Shown in pieces: positions 9,649 through 18,324 of a stretch of DNA of 43,939 nucleotides. Below the pieces are notes generated by a model. It was given only the letters and a program-made list of their open reading frames with translations. It was not told the origin of the DNA and searched no databases. Origin of the DNA: Phycisphaerae bacterium (GTDB lineage: Bacteria > Planctomycetota > Phycisphaerae > UBA1845 > PWPN01); NCBI GenBank assembly GCA_012719955.1, contig JAAXZI010000097.1:1-43939 (forward strand), given 5' to 3'. How positions within the stretch are numbered: position 1 is the first letter of the stretch; the number at the start of each line of letters is the position of its first letter. The position numbers were made by a program, and so were the translations under genes.

Positions 9649-10995
9649 ATGTCATCCAGCGATGAGACTATTCAGGCCTTGCGCGAGGCTCTCCGGCTAT
9701 CGCCTGAGAACATTCCTCTGCGCCAACATCTTGCCGCCACCCTGCTGAGCCACGGCCGACCCGCCGAGGCCGAACAGGAATATCGTGAGGCCATCAACAT
9801 CGCCCCGCACGACCTGAGACTCAAGGTCGGGCTCGCCAACGCCTACTACCAGCAGAACAAGAATAGCCACGCCCTGGTCGTTGTCGAGGAGCTGCTCCGC
9901 CTCGCCGACACTCCGCCGGCTGCTTACGTGCTGCATGCCCGTCTGCTCATCCGCAGCGGCCACATTGACCGGGCGGTCCGGCAGTATAAGAAGGCGATCG
10001 ATCTCGACCCTTCAGTAGCCGATCCCACACTGGCCGATCAGCTTGGCATCGGGGCGGACGAGGACGCCTCTGACCTGATCGACGGCCGGCTGCGGACGGC
10101 CGCCGGTGAGCCTGGCGAACCGGCCGATACCACGCTGGAGCGCCCCAAGCTGACCTTCGCCGACGTCGGCGGGATGGACAACCTGAAGGATGAGATCCGG
10201 ATGAAGATCATCCTTCCGCTGGCTCATCCGGAGCTCTACCAGGCCTACGGCAAGCAGATCGGCGGCGGCATTCTCATTTACGGGCCGCCCGGCTGCGGCA
10301 AGACCCATCTGGCCAGAGCCACCGCGGGCGAGATCCATGCGAGCTTCCTCTCGGTCGGCATCAACCAGGTGCTCGACATGTGGATCGGCAGCAGCGAGCG
10401 CAACCTGCACGAAATCTTCGAGCAGGCGCGCTGCAGCCGCCCCTGTGTGCTCTTCTTCGACGAGGTGGACGCACTGGGGGCCAGCCGCAGCGACATGCGC
10501 CAGAGCGCCGGCCGGCAGATCATCAACCAGTTCCTCGCCGAGTTGGACGGCGTTCAGAGTTCCAATGAGGGCGTCCTCATCCTGGCGGCCACAAACGCTC
10601 CCTGGCATCTCGATCCGGCCTTTCGCCGTCCTGGCCGGTTTGACCGCATCATCTTCGTCCCGCCGCCCGACGCCACGGCCCGCGCGGCGATTCTCCGCGT
10701 CCTCTGCCGCGGAAAGCCGACCAAAGATATCGACTATGACTACCTGGGCAAGAAGACGAGCGACTTCTCCGGCGCGGATCTCAAAGCCGTTGTGGATCAG
10801 GCCGTCGAGGCCAAACTCCGCGAGGCCATGAAGACCGGCGTGCCCGAGCCTCTGGCCACCAGGGATCTCATGGCCGCCGCCAAGGGCGTCAAACCATCCA
10901 CCAAGGAGTGGTTCTCCACTGCCCGTAACTACACCGTGTATTCCAACCAGGCCGGCCTTTACGACGACATTCTCAAGTATCTGAAACTGATATGA
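9649..10995 (+). CDS. TPR-AAA ATPase (CDC48/FtsH-like single AAA domain)
   Basis: A 448-residue protein with N-terminal tetratricopeptide repeats (about residues 5-135), a linker with LTFADVGGMDNLK, and one classic AAA domain. Walker A is GPPGCGKTH at 212-220, Walker B is VLFFDEVDAL with D271 and E272, and the arginine fingers are in RRPGRFDR (R327, R330). The TFADVGG lead-in is characteristic of CDC48/proteasomal-type AAA domains. There is no protease domain. Start ATG 9649 has GGAGG at 9640-9644. The gene overlaps the next one by four bases (ATGA), so both proteins are probably made together. A remodelling or disassembly role is inferred; the client is unknown. Confidence 0.85.
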   Translation: MSSSDETIQALREALRLSPENIPLRQHLAATLLSHGRPAEAEQEYREAINIAPHDLRLKVGLANAYYQQNKNSHALVVVEELLRLADTPPAAYVLHARLLIRSGHIDRAVRQYKKAIDLDPSVADPTLADQLGIGADEDASDLIDGRLRTAAGEPGEPADTTLERPKLTFADVGGMDNLKDEIRMKIILPLAHPELYQAYGKQIGGGILIYGPPGCGKTHLARATAGEIHASFLSVGINQVLDMWIGSSERNLHEIFEQARCSRPCVLFFDEVDALGASRSDMRQSAGRQIINQFLAELDGVQSSNEGVLILAATNAPWHLDPAFRRPGRFDRIIFVPPPDATARAAILRVLCRGKPTKDIDYDYLGKKTSDFSGADLKAVVDQAVEAKLREAMKTGVPEPLATRDLMAAAKGVKPSTKEWFSTARNYTVYSNQAGLYDDILKYLKLI

Positions 10996-12275
10996 GCCGA
11001 AACCTTGAACGCGCCATCCTCCTGTACCGGCAAGACCGCCTCGATCTGGCCGAAAAGGAACTGCGTCAGATTCTGGTCACCAATCCCCATCACCCTCCCG
11101 CACATGCCATACTGGCCATGTGTCTGTCTGATATGGAGCGGTTTGAAGAGGCGACCAGCGAGGCCCGCCACGCGATTCACCTGGCTCCCGACATGCCCTT
11201 GGGCCACTACGCCCTCGCCTATGTGCTCAACGACCGCGAGAGGCTCGAGGAGGCCCGCGAGGCCATCCAGGAAGCCATCCGCCTCGAACCCGGTGGCGCG
11301 GAGCACTTCGGCCTCCTGGCCACTATTGAGCTCAGTCGGCGCGACTGGTCCAAGGCGCTTGCGGCCGCTGAAAAGGGACTCGAGCTCGACCCTGAAGACC
11401 TCCAATGCACGAATGTCCGGGCTATGGCCCTGGTGAAGCTCGGCCGCAACTCGGAAGCGAACGCGACGATCGATGCCGCGCTGGAGCGAGATCCTGAGAA
11501 CGCGATCACGCACGCCAACATGGGCTGGACCCTGTTGCACCGCGGTGATCCCAATAAGGCCATGGGACATTTCCGCGAGGCCCTGCGGCTCGATGCCAGC
11601 CTGGACTTCGCCCGGGCCGGCATCGTCGAGGCGATGAAGGCGCGCAATATCATTTACCGATGGCTGCTGGGCTACTTCCTGTGGATGGCACGTCTCAGCG
11701 GCAAGGCCCAGTGGGGCATCATCATAGGACTCTATGTTCTTGCCAAGGTGCTGAACGGCGTAGCCAAAGCCAACCCGGTTCTGGCCCCGTACGTCTTTCC
11801 GCTGCTGGGCTTGTACATGCTGTTCGTCCTGCTCATCTGGATCGGTTCGCCCCTGTTCAATCTGCTTTTGCGCTTCAACCGGTTCGGGCGGCTGGCCCTC
11901 TCGCAAGAGGAAATCACCGCGGCCAACTGGCTGGCGGTATGCCTGGGCGGCGGAGCCCTCTTCGCGGTCGTATACTTCCTAACCTACAACACGTTTTTCC
12001 TGCTTGTGGCGATATTCTCCGGCACTATGGCCATCCCCGTCTCGGTTACCTTGCGGTCTTCCGCCGGCTGGCCCCGAAAAGTCCTTTGGGCCTACACGCT
12101 GATTCTGGCAGGCCTGGGAACGGTGGCCTTCCTGACGCTGCTGCTCGACCCGGCCGATTCCAACACCAGCACAGGCGTACGCGTCTGCGGGATTTGCATT
12201 GTCGCTTACCTGATAGGCTTGATTCTCTTCCAGTGGGTGGCCAACGCGGTGGGCATGGCTCGCGTCAGGCGATGA
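10992..12275 (+). CDS. TPR protein with six C-terminal transmembrane helices
   Basis: A 427-residue protein. Five to six TPR units fill about residues 1-215 (for example YRQDRLDLAEKELRQILVTNP, then NPHHPPAHAILAMCLSDMER). Residues about 235-425 are about six hydrophobic helices separated by short loops. The start codon lies within the stop of the AAA gene (ATGA at 10992-10995), indicating translational coupling. TPRs on both partners suggest that this protein could anchor or recruit the AAA ATPase at the membrane. I recognise no named family for the membrane half. Confidence 0.8.
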   Translation: MSRNLERAILLYRQDRLDLAEKELRQILVTNPHHPPAHAILAMCLSDMERFEEATSEARHAIHLAPDMPLGHYALAYVLNDRERLEEAREAIQEAIRLEPGGAEHFGLLATIELSRRDWSKALAAAEKGLELDPEDLQCTNVRAMALVKLGRNSEANATIDAALERDPENAITHANMGWTLLHRGDPNKAMGHFREALRLDASLDFARAGIVEAMKARNIIYRWLLGYFLWMARLSGKAQWGIIIGLYVLAKVLNGVAKANPVLAPYVFPLLGLYMLFVLLIWIGSPLFNLLLRFNRFGRLALSQEEITAANWLAVCLGGGALFAVVYFLTYNTFFLLVAIFSGTMAIPVSVTLRSSAGWPRKVLWAYTLILAGLGTVAFLTLLLDPADSNTSTGVRVCGICIVAYLIGLILFQWVANAVGMARVRR

Positions 12276-12290
12276 CGCCGGCGGCCCCGT

Positions 12291-12707
12291 TCACTTGATG
12301 TGCGCTCCCGTCGTGCTCGTGGACAGGCCTGCGTGCAGCACGCCCTTGTACTGCCGTAGACGACCCGCCAGCGCGGCGATTTCACTGGCCCGGCCCCTGA
12401 CCAGAATCATCTCCACGCAGAGGGACTTGTCGAGGTGCACGTGGGTGGTGGTCAGGATGACCCGGTGATGGTGATGCTGCTCATCGGTGAGTTTCTCGCT
12501 CAACCCACTGACGTGATGATCGTAGACCAGCGTAATGGCCCCCACCACTTCGCGATCCTCGTCCCATTCCCGTTGCACCAGCCGCTCGCGGATCATATCG
12601 CGGACAAACTCTGAGCGATTGGTATAGCCGCTGCGTTTGACCAGCATCTCGAGCTGGTCCAGCAGCGGCTTTTCCAGCGACAAGCTCAATCTCACCAGGT
12701 CGGACAT
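12291..12707 (-). CDS. nikR: nickel-responsive regulator NikR
   Basis: A 138-residue ribbon-helix-helix repressor with an ACT-like nickel-binding domain. The N-terminal MSDLVRLSLSLEKPLLDQLE strand-helix and GYTNRSEFVRDMIR match NikR DNA-binding domains. All four high-affinity nickel ligands are present with E. coli spacing: H78, H89, H91, C97 (E. coli H76, H87, H89, C95). ATG 12707 gives the family N-terminus; the open frame extends upstream, but that segment is unlike NikR. The gene converges on the TPR membrane protein gene with a 15-base gap. No nickel transporter, urease or hydrogenase is in the window. Confidence 0.93.
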   Translation of the reverse strand: MSDLVRLSLSLEKPLLDQLEMLVKRSGYTNRSEFVRDMIRERLVQREWDEDREVVGAITLVYDHHVSGLSEKLTDEQHHHHRVILTTTHVHLDKSLCVEMILVRGRASEIAALAGRLRQYKGVLHAGLSTSTTGAHIK

Positions 12708-12721
12708 ACACAGGCCTTTCC

Positions 12722-12738
12722 GTGCACAAAGGGTGCAC
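12722..12738. promoter_or_regulatory. candidate operator upstream of nikR
   Basis: GTGCAC-N5-GTGCAC, 15 bases upstream of the nikR start. Each half is itself palindromic, and the two are 11 bases apart, one helical turn. It does not match the E. coli NikR box (GTATGA-N16-TCATAC), so any autoregulatory role is a guess from position and symmetry. Confidence 0.35.
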
Positions 12739-12828
12739 CCATGGCGGAATTGTAGCGGATTGTCCGGCCATCTCGCACTCCCCCACAGCGCGATTTGCGG
12801 GCGGCGTCGATGGGCAGGCGCAGGCCTT

Positions 12829-12857
12829 GCAAAAAGCAACGCCCCGCCGGCAGGGGC
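12829..12857 (-). terminator. candidate intrinsic terminator
   Basis: Read on the minus strand, GCCCCTGCCGGCGGGGC (12857-12841) forms a GC-rich stem followed by GTTGCTTTTTGC. It is 80 bases past the end of the exported protein gene that stops at 12936 and would insulate nikR from it. Confidence 0.45.
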
Positions 12858-12935
12858 AGGGCGCAGGGTACGATCTTTTTCCTGACATGCGACGGAATTT
12901 CCGCGGCGGACCCAACGGTCCGGAACCACCGGATC

Positions 12936-13763
12936 TTATCCGCGTCGGAACGTCGGGCGGATCAGGCCCAGGCACAGAAGAGCGACCATTCCGGCAACTC
13001 CGCCAACGCCCGCTCCACACCCGATAGGCACCCGATTGTGTTTACCTTCCTCGTTAGATCCACCCCCGGAGCGGTCGTCATCAACGCTCGAATCATCCTG
13101 CGGGTTGTCCGTCTGATCATCCACGGAATCATCGCCCGTCCCGCCGTCGCCGGACCCGCCGTCACCCGGCTCGCCCTCGTCAGGGTCAACGCCGCCCCCG
13201 CCGTCGGCCACTACGACCACCGTGTATGAGCTACCTGCGATTTCCACCTCTTCGACGTCGGCTTTACTGGGGTCTCCCACGAATCGGGAGCCTGACTGCC
13301 CGATGGTAGAGAGGGTGTAGACGCCCGGTGGCACGTCGGGACTGGAAGCGATGGTGATCATTGCAATGGGGTAAATGCCCAAGGGAGGATTATTGGGAAA
13401 ACTCTCAGCGATGCCCCCCAGGCATCGTTCATTGTACGGGTCCAGGAGCGCGTTCTCGGCGGCCAGCAGGTCTCTGTTACTGGTGTTCAAATCCGAATAG
13501 GGACACGCCGGATCCACCACGCGATCTGTCAGCCAGAACTTCCCACTGCCGTTATCGGAGATGGTCAACCAGCAGCTGATGCCCACCACGTCTTCCAGGA
13601 GGCCGATACCCAGTTGAACGGTGAAACTCTCGCCGGGCGCGATCTGCACCTGTTTCGGATCGCCCTGGCCATCCTTCAAATACATCTCCACCAGCGCGGC
13701 CGCCGGCGCCGCCGGCATTGTCGCCACCAGCATTGCAATCCCCACAATACGGCTGAGCTTCAT
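12936..13763 (-). CDS. exported protein with acidic linker and C-terminal anchor
   Basis: A 275-residue protein of unknown function. A signal peptide (MKLSRIVGIAMLVATMPAAP...) is followed by a beta-rich domain resembling cohesin-like or DUF-type secreted domains (residues about 25-185). Next comes a long Gly/Asp/Ser-rich acidic linker (about 190-245) and a C-terminal GCGAG...MVALLCLGLI helix ending in RPTFRRG. The Cys-Gly, helix, arginine pattern resembles MYXO-CTERM-type sorting tails, though I cannot name the exact class. The start at 13763 puts the basic residues directly before the signal helix. Probably surface-exposed. Confidence 0.7.
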   Translation of the reverse strand: MKLSRIVGIAMLVATMPAAPAAALVEMYLKDGQGDPKQVQIAPGESFTVQLGIGLLEDVVGISCWLTISDNGSGKFWLTDRVVDPACPYSDLNTSNRDLLAAENALLDPYNERCLGGIAESFPNNPPLGIYPIAMITIASSPDVPPGVYTLSTIGQSGSRFVGDPSKADVEEVEIAGSSYTVVVVADGGGGVDPDEGEPGDGGSGDGGTGDDSVDDQTDNPQDDSSVDDDRSGGGSNEEGKHNRVPIGCGAGVGGVAGMVALLCLGLIRPTFRRG

Positions 13764-14020
13764 TGCGATAACTCCTGGAATGATCGGATGCACACAACTA
13801 CCCCATCCTCAAATCGTCTCATTCCGACCGGGACTGTTCTTAACACCCGGCCGGTTGCCCGGGAGGCTAAGATCGGCTAATATTTTCCTTGACCCTCCTG
13901 GGCACTCTCAGGCAGATTGTGCGGGTTAGCGGACTTCAGGCCGGCCATGCCGGTCCCGCTACGGAACAGGCAAGCCGGCTCGATCGTGATAGTTCCGGCC
14001 GGCAAAGGAGTTCATCAACA

Positions 14021-15025
14021 ATGAGCGGACATGTGGCGGTTGTCGGAGCCACCGGTGCTGTCGGTCAGGAATTTATCCGTGTACTCGCCCAGCGGAAGTT
14101 CCCCTACAGCAAGATCACGTTCCTGGCCTCTTCGCGGTCAGCGGGCAAACCCATCGAGTTCGCCGGCCAGACGCACACGGTGCAGGAGCTCACGGAAGAG
14201 AGCTTCAAAGGCGTCGATATCGCCCTCTTTTCGGCCGGGGCCTCCATCAGCCGTAAGTTCGCTCCCATTGCGGTCAAGGCCGGCACGGTGGTGGTGGATA
14301 ACTCCTCGGCGTTCCGCATGGATCCCGAGGTTCCGCTGGTGGTGCCGGAGGTCAACCCGGACGACGCCTTCAAGCACAAGGGCATCATCGCCAATCCGAA
14401 TTGCTCGACGATCATCGCGGTGGTAGCCGTCTGGCCCCTCTATAAGCTCTGTCGAATCGAGCGGATGGTGGTCAGCACCTACCAGGCCGCCAGCGGGGCC
14501 GGATATCAGGCCATGGTCGAGCTCGAAGAGCAGGCCCGCGAGGTGCTGGCCGGGCGGAAACCCACGCCCAAGGTCCTGCCACACCAGATTGCATTCAATC
14601 TCTTCAGCCACAATTCAAAGATCAGCGAGAATGGCTACAACGAAGAAGAGATGAAGATGGTGAAGGAAACCCGCAAGATGTTCCACGACGACAACATGCA
14701 GATCACGGCCACGTGTGTTCGCGTGCCGATCCTGCGGGCCCACTCCGAGTCCATCAACCTGACGTTCTCCAAGCCGGTCACCGAGCAGCAGGTTCGCGAG
14801 GCTCTGGCCGCGGCCCCCGGCGTGAAAATCGTGGATGATCGGGTGAACAACCACTTCCCGATGCCCCTGGAGTCGAGTGACCAGGACGACGTGTTCGTGG
14901 GGCGAATCCGCCAGGACATCAGCCAGCCGGATGGGCGCGGCATCGACATGTTCGTCAGTGGCGACCAGCTTCGCAAAGGCGCGGCCCTGAACACCGTGCA
15001 GATCGCCGAATTGATCAGCCGGTAG
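14021..15025 (+). CDS. asd: aspartate-semialdehyde dehydrogenase
   Basis: A 334-residue enzyme that reduces aspartyl-4-phosphate to aspartate semialdehyde with NADPH, the branch step to lysine/diaminopimelate, threonine and methionine. The N-terminal VAVVGATGAVGQEF is the NADPH-binding glycine motif, the catalytic cysteine lies in NPNCST (about residue 128), and the general-base histidine is in RVPILRAHSESINL. SSAFRM and YQAASGAG are also family signatures. AAAGGAG at 14004-14010 supports ATG 14021; the frame is open further upstream, but that part is unlike Asd. It stands alone; no dapA or lysC follows. Confidence 0.95.
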   Translation: MSGHVAVVGATGAVGQEFIRVLAQRKFPYSKITFLASSRSAGKPIEFAGQTHTVQELTEESFKGVDIALFSAGASISRKFAPIAVKAGTVVVDNSSAFRMDPEVPLVVPEVNPDDAFKHKGIIANPNCSTIIAVVAVWPLYKLCRIERMVVSTYQAASGAGYQAMVELEEQAREVLAGRKPTPKVLPHQIAFNLFSHNSKISENGYNEEEMKMVKETRKMFHDDNMQITATCVRVPILRAHSESINLTFSKPVTEQQVREALAAAPGVKIVDDRVNNHFPMPLESSDQDDVFVGRIRQDISQPDGRGIDMFVSGDQLRKGAALNTVQIAELISR

Positions 15026-15127
15026 GTCAATCCAGCCGTTCGCTACATATGGAGCGTCTTGAGCGGTCGGTCCACGTGCCGGCCGCTTTCATTTGGGGAG
15101 AGCCTGTTTTCGGTTGGGGAGAACCCG

Positions 15128-15280
15128 CCTCCTGCGGTTTCCGTTGCGGACTCGGGCAGGTTCCTGCCTGGTGTCGGCCGCCCCGCTGCTAAGCGCTTGC
15201 ATCTTCGCGTGTTCGGAGTACCTCACCCTCTGAAGAGGCGGGGCACCCAACGCACAAGATGTACCTGGGGAGAAAGCCCG
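15128..15280. repeat. composite repeat relative, left of tRNA-Gln
   Basis: CGGTTTCCGTTGC, GGCAGGTTCCTGCC (palindrome), CATCTTCGCGTGTTCGGAGT, ACCTCACCCTCTGAAGAGGC and AACGCACAAGAT appear in that order. The same order is repeated at 15648-15800, and the tail (CTCTGAAGAGG then ACGCACAAGATTCATTGGG) matches 4868-4910. Confidence 0.75.
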
Positions 15281-15347
15281 TCTCAGGCGAAGCCCGCGCA
15301 GACGGCAGGCGCGCCGGGGTGCTCCAAACATATGCCGCAGGGGGAAA

Positions 15348-15420
15348 CTGGCCCGCCAGGAATCGAACCTGGAACCTTCTGATCCAGAGTCAGACGTGCT
15401 GCCAATTGCACCACGGGCCA
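15348..15420 (-). tRNA. tRNA-Gln (anticodon CUG)
   Basis: A 73-nt cloverleaf read on the minus strand. The acceptor stem TGGCCCG/CGGGCCA has the weak U1-A72 first pair typical of bacterial tRNA-Gln. The anticodon stem-loop is TCTGA-CTCTGGA-TCAGA with anticodon CTG, and the T-arm contains GGTTCGATTCC. The discriminator is G, and CCA is not encoded (TTT follows), so it must be added post-transcriptionally. Composite-repeat copies flank it on both sides. Confidence 0.95.
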
Positions 15421-15647
15421 AACCTGTTCAGCGTTTCGCTGAGTTCTTTATTCTCGGGGGGTGAGGGGCATCTGTCAAGTTGGGTTGGCCCGCGAAACGC
15501 ACCTGATGATCGGTTGCTCATTTGATGCCCCGGTCGCTTTCGAGGGGGGAGTCGTTACGGGGGCTCTCCGTGGCAAATGACGGATCGCAGCCGAGCCGGC
15601 CGATTACTTAACATCCGGCCAATCTGTCGCTTATGAACAATTCATAC

Positions 15648-15800
15648 GGTTTCCGTTGCAAACCTGGGCAGGTTCCTGCCTGGTTGTCCGTCGCCCCACT
15701 GCCGATCGGTTGAATCTTCGCGTGTTCGGAGTACCTCACCCTCTGAAAAGGCCGGGCACCCAGAAGAGGCGGGTTTCCCGACATACAGGGTTCATTTGGA
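15648..15800. repeat. composite repeat relative, right of tRNA-Gln
   Basis: Direct copy of the 15128-15250 repeat: CGGTTTCCGTTGC, GGGCAGGTTCCTGCCTGG, GAATCTTCGCGTGTTCGG, TACCTCACCCTCTGAA, then GGGCACCC. The stretch 15421-15926 holds this repeat and no recognisable gene. Confidence 0.75.
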
Positions 15801-15926
15801 ATCCGCATCGGGGATGAAGAACGCGGCAGGCGGCCCGGTCGGATGGGCCGCCTGCCGATCATCTGTCAGTTGATGCGGGAGAGAATTCCCCTTGCAGACT
15901 GGGCCAAACACCTCTCCCGCCGGCCA

Positions 15927-17786
15927 TTACCGGACGTTGATCTCTGTGGGAAGCACCAGGAGCGCGGCCTCGCGGGCGAGCAGTTCGATCCGCAGCAGGG
16001 AGCGCAGGATAGTCTCGGCCTTCAGCGAGTCCATAGCGTTGATGGCCGGCAGCAGCTCGCGGATGGCCGGCGACTGGAGCGTCCAGCCAAAGCGCTGGCC
16101 CGGCTGGTGGCCGCCTGCCACGGCGCGGAGGTTAATATGCTCATCATCGGGGGATTCCCCCATCAGGCTCTTGAGCATCAGGTCGAGGATGTTCTTGGGC
16201 TCCGGCAACAGCTTGATCTCGTAGTCGCTCACGTTGGCGCTGGAGGCGGCAAACCGGATTGCGTCCTGCAGGCCGCCGAGTTTGTCCACCAGGCCCAGGG
16301 CCAGGGCCTGCTTGCCGGTGTAGACGCGCCCCCCGGCAAGCTCTTCGATGTCTTTCTTGATGCGTTCGCCGCGGGCCTGCTTCACGCGGTCGACGAACTC
16401 GTTGTAGACGGTCTGCATGTACTTGCGGATGAGCTCGCGTTCGCGTTCGTCCCACTGGCGGTTCGTGCTCATCAGGGCGGCGTTCTTGCCAATCTTGTAT
16501 TCGTGCCAGTTAATGCCGGTCCAATTCCACAGGCCCTTGGTGACGATTTTGCCGCCGACCACACCGATGGAGCCGGTGAGCGTGCCGGGGTCGGCAAAGA
16601 GGGTGTCTGCGCCCATGGAGACGTAATAGCCGCCGCTGGCGGCCACGTTACCCATGGAGACCACGAGCGGTTTCTTGCCGGCGAGTTCCTTGCCCGCGTG
16701 CCAGATGATGTCACTGGCCATGGCGGATCCGCCGGGCGAATTGATCCGCAGGACCACCGCCTTGATGCTCTCATCGTCGCGGGCTTTGTTGAGCACGCGG
16801 CGGATAGTGGTGCTGCCCACCATGCCGGCGTCGCCGAAAAGGCCGGGTTCGGTCTTGCCGGGGACGATGATGCCATCGACATAGACGATGCCGATGGAGG
16901 CCTTCTCGTCGCGTCTGGACTTCTGCATGGCCTCACCGAAAAGCTTGAAGATGGCAAAGGGGCTGGAGAGGTCGATGTCGGGGGCCTTTTTCGCGCCATA
17001 GTTGTAGACCATCTTGATGTCCTGGCCGTAGCGCTTCTGCAACGAACGGACGAAGTCCTCGACGTAGCCGGTTTCGTCAATCAGCTTGGCTTCGAGGGCT
17101 TCTTTCGCCGTGAAGGGCCCCTGGTCGATGAGTTCGCGGACGCGCTCGGGGGTCAACTGGCGCGAATCGGCGATGGTGCGCACCATCTGATCGAAGAGGT
17201 CATTGAGGAGCCATTGATTCATTTCCTCGGCTTCTTTGGAGGGGCCGGTGCGCGTGAACGGCTCGCCGGCGGTCTTGTAGGAGCCGATGTGCTCGATATC
17301 GGCCTCAACGCCGATTTTTTCCAGGAGACCCTTGAAGTAGGGATGCTCCGTATAGAGACCGATGATGCGCAGTTCGCCGGTCGGCGGCATGACCAACTTG
17401 GAAGCGGCGGCGGCAAGCTGGTAAGTGACGGCATTGGCCGTCTCCACGTAGGCATAGACCTCCTTGTCGGCGGAGCGCAGATCGGCGATGGCGCGGCGCA
17501 GCTCCTGCAACTGGGCCCAGCCGATCTGCGGCTGGTCGATGGTGAGCACCACCGCCTTCACGGAGTCGTCCTTGCGGGCCCGGCGGAAACGATCGATCAA
17601 TTCATGGAGCGTTTTGCGCGGTTCGAGTTGGAACAGTTGAAACTCGGGCGGGGCCTCGGGGATAGGACCATCGAGGCGAAATACGATAATCTGGTCCGTG
17701 GTGGCCAATTGGGCAACGGCGGTTCCGTACAACCCCGCGCCAAACAGGAAAGCCCCCACAATCACCGCACGTGTAGTCATTCGCAT
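15927..17786 (-). CDS. sppA: signal peptide peptidase SppA (long, two-domain form)
   Basis: A 619-residue membrane-anchored S49 serine peptidase that degrades signal peptides after secretion. The N-terminal helix (residues about 5-27) is a signal anchor. As in E. coli SppA (67 kDa type) two tandem S49 domains form one active site: the catalytic lysine is in GSYKTAGEPF (K171) and the nucleophile in NVAASGGYYVS (S384). SPGGSAMASD and DPGTLTGSIGVVGG are conserved. A C-terminal extension of about 60 residues is not typical. The nearest minus-strand gene ends 538 bases upstream, so it is probably monocistronic. Confidence 0.93.
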   Translation of the reverse strand: MRMTTRAVIVGAFLFGAGLYGTAVAQLATTDQIIVFRLDGPIPEAPPEFQLFQLEPRKTLHELIDRFRRARKDDSVKAVVLTIDQPQIGWAQLQELRRAIADLRSADKEVYAYVETANAVTYQLAAAASKLVMPPTGELRIIGLYTEHPYFKGLLEKIGVEADIEHIGSYKTAGEPFTRTGPSKEAEEMNQWLLNDLFDQMVRTIADSRQLTPERVRELIDQGPFTAKEALEAKLIDETGYVEDFVRSLQKRYGQDIKMVYNYGAKKAPDIDLSSPFAIFKLFGEAMQKSRRDEKASIGIVYVDGIIVPGKTEPGLFGDAGMVGSTTIRRVLNKARDDESIKAVVLRINSPGGSAMASDIIWHAGKELAGKKPLVVSMGNVAASGGYYVSMGADTLFADPGTLTGSIGVVGGKIVTKGLWNWTGINWHEYKIGKNAALMSTNRQWDERERELIRKYMQTVYNEFVDRVKQARGERIKKDIEELAGGRVYTGKQALALGLVDKLGGLQDAIRFAASSANVSDYEIKLLPEPKNILDLMLKSLMGESPDDEHINLRAVAGGHQPGQRFGWTLQSPAIRELLPAINAMDSLKAETILRSLLRIELLAREAALLVLPTEINVR

Positions 17787-17923
17787 CGATTATCTCCTGA
17801 TAACCACCAAGTCCAATGGATGGCAAACACCAGCCGGCCCCGGCCGGCCCACGCTGCTGTCGTAGCCGCTGCCCTCATCAACAAGCACGCGACTCCGTTG
17901 CATGTTTTCGTGCTTTCGCGATT

Positions 17924-18064
17924 CACGCTTCATGCGTCCCGAAGATCCGGTCGCCGGGGTCACCGAGGGCGAGTACGATGTAACCTGATTCGTTCATGTG
18001 CAGATCGACGGCCGCGGTACAGAGAGGTTGCGGTACGATCCGCACGTATTCAAGCTCAGACACG
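17924..18064 (-). pseudogene. upp: C-terminal relic of uracil phosphoribosyltransferase
   Basis: An unannotated minus-strand reading frame of 46 codons. It encodes a match to the Upp C-terminus: EYVRIV, then [20 protein letters not shown] and PGDRIFGT. In intact Upp the last part reads about LNExGYIVPGLGDAGDRxFGT and closes the PRPP/uracil site. Upstream of GTG 18064 the frame meets a TGA after three codons, and I find no Upp-like sequence in any frame up to 18320. The fragment retains the catalytically important GD-GDR-FGT segment but lacks about 160 N-terminal residues. A decayed or truncated gene is the simplest reading. The remaining gap 17787-18324 shows nothing else. Confidence 0.75.
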
Positions 18065-18324
18065 AGAGTCCCTCAACCATGCCCCGCCTGATGATGAGCC
18101 CCGGTCTGGCTTCACCTTAACACGCTTGCCCCCGCCACGACAACTTACCCCACTACGACAAACAGTCGGGCCGTGGAGTTTCAGCGTTGCTGGGTTGCAG
18201 GCGACAAAAACTGTCCCCGGGGGTGCGCCGCCACCCCGTATGCGCCGCGGCTCTGGAGCAGTCCCCCCTGCCAGAGCTGTTCCCGCACGGCACAAGAGCT
18301 GTGACACACACTGCACACAGACAC

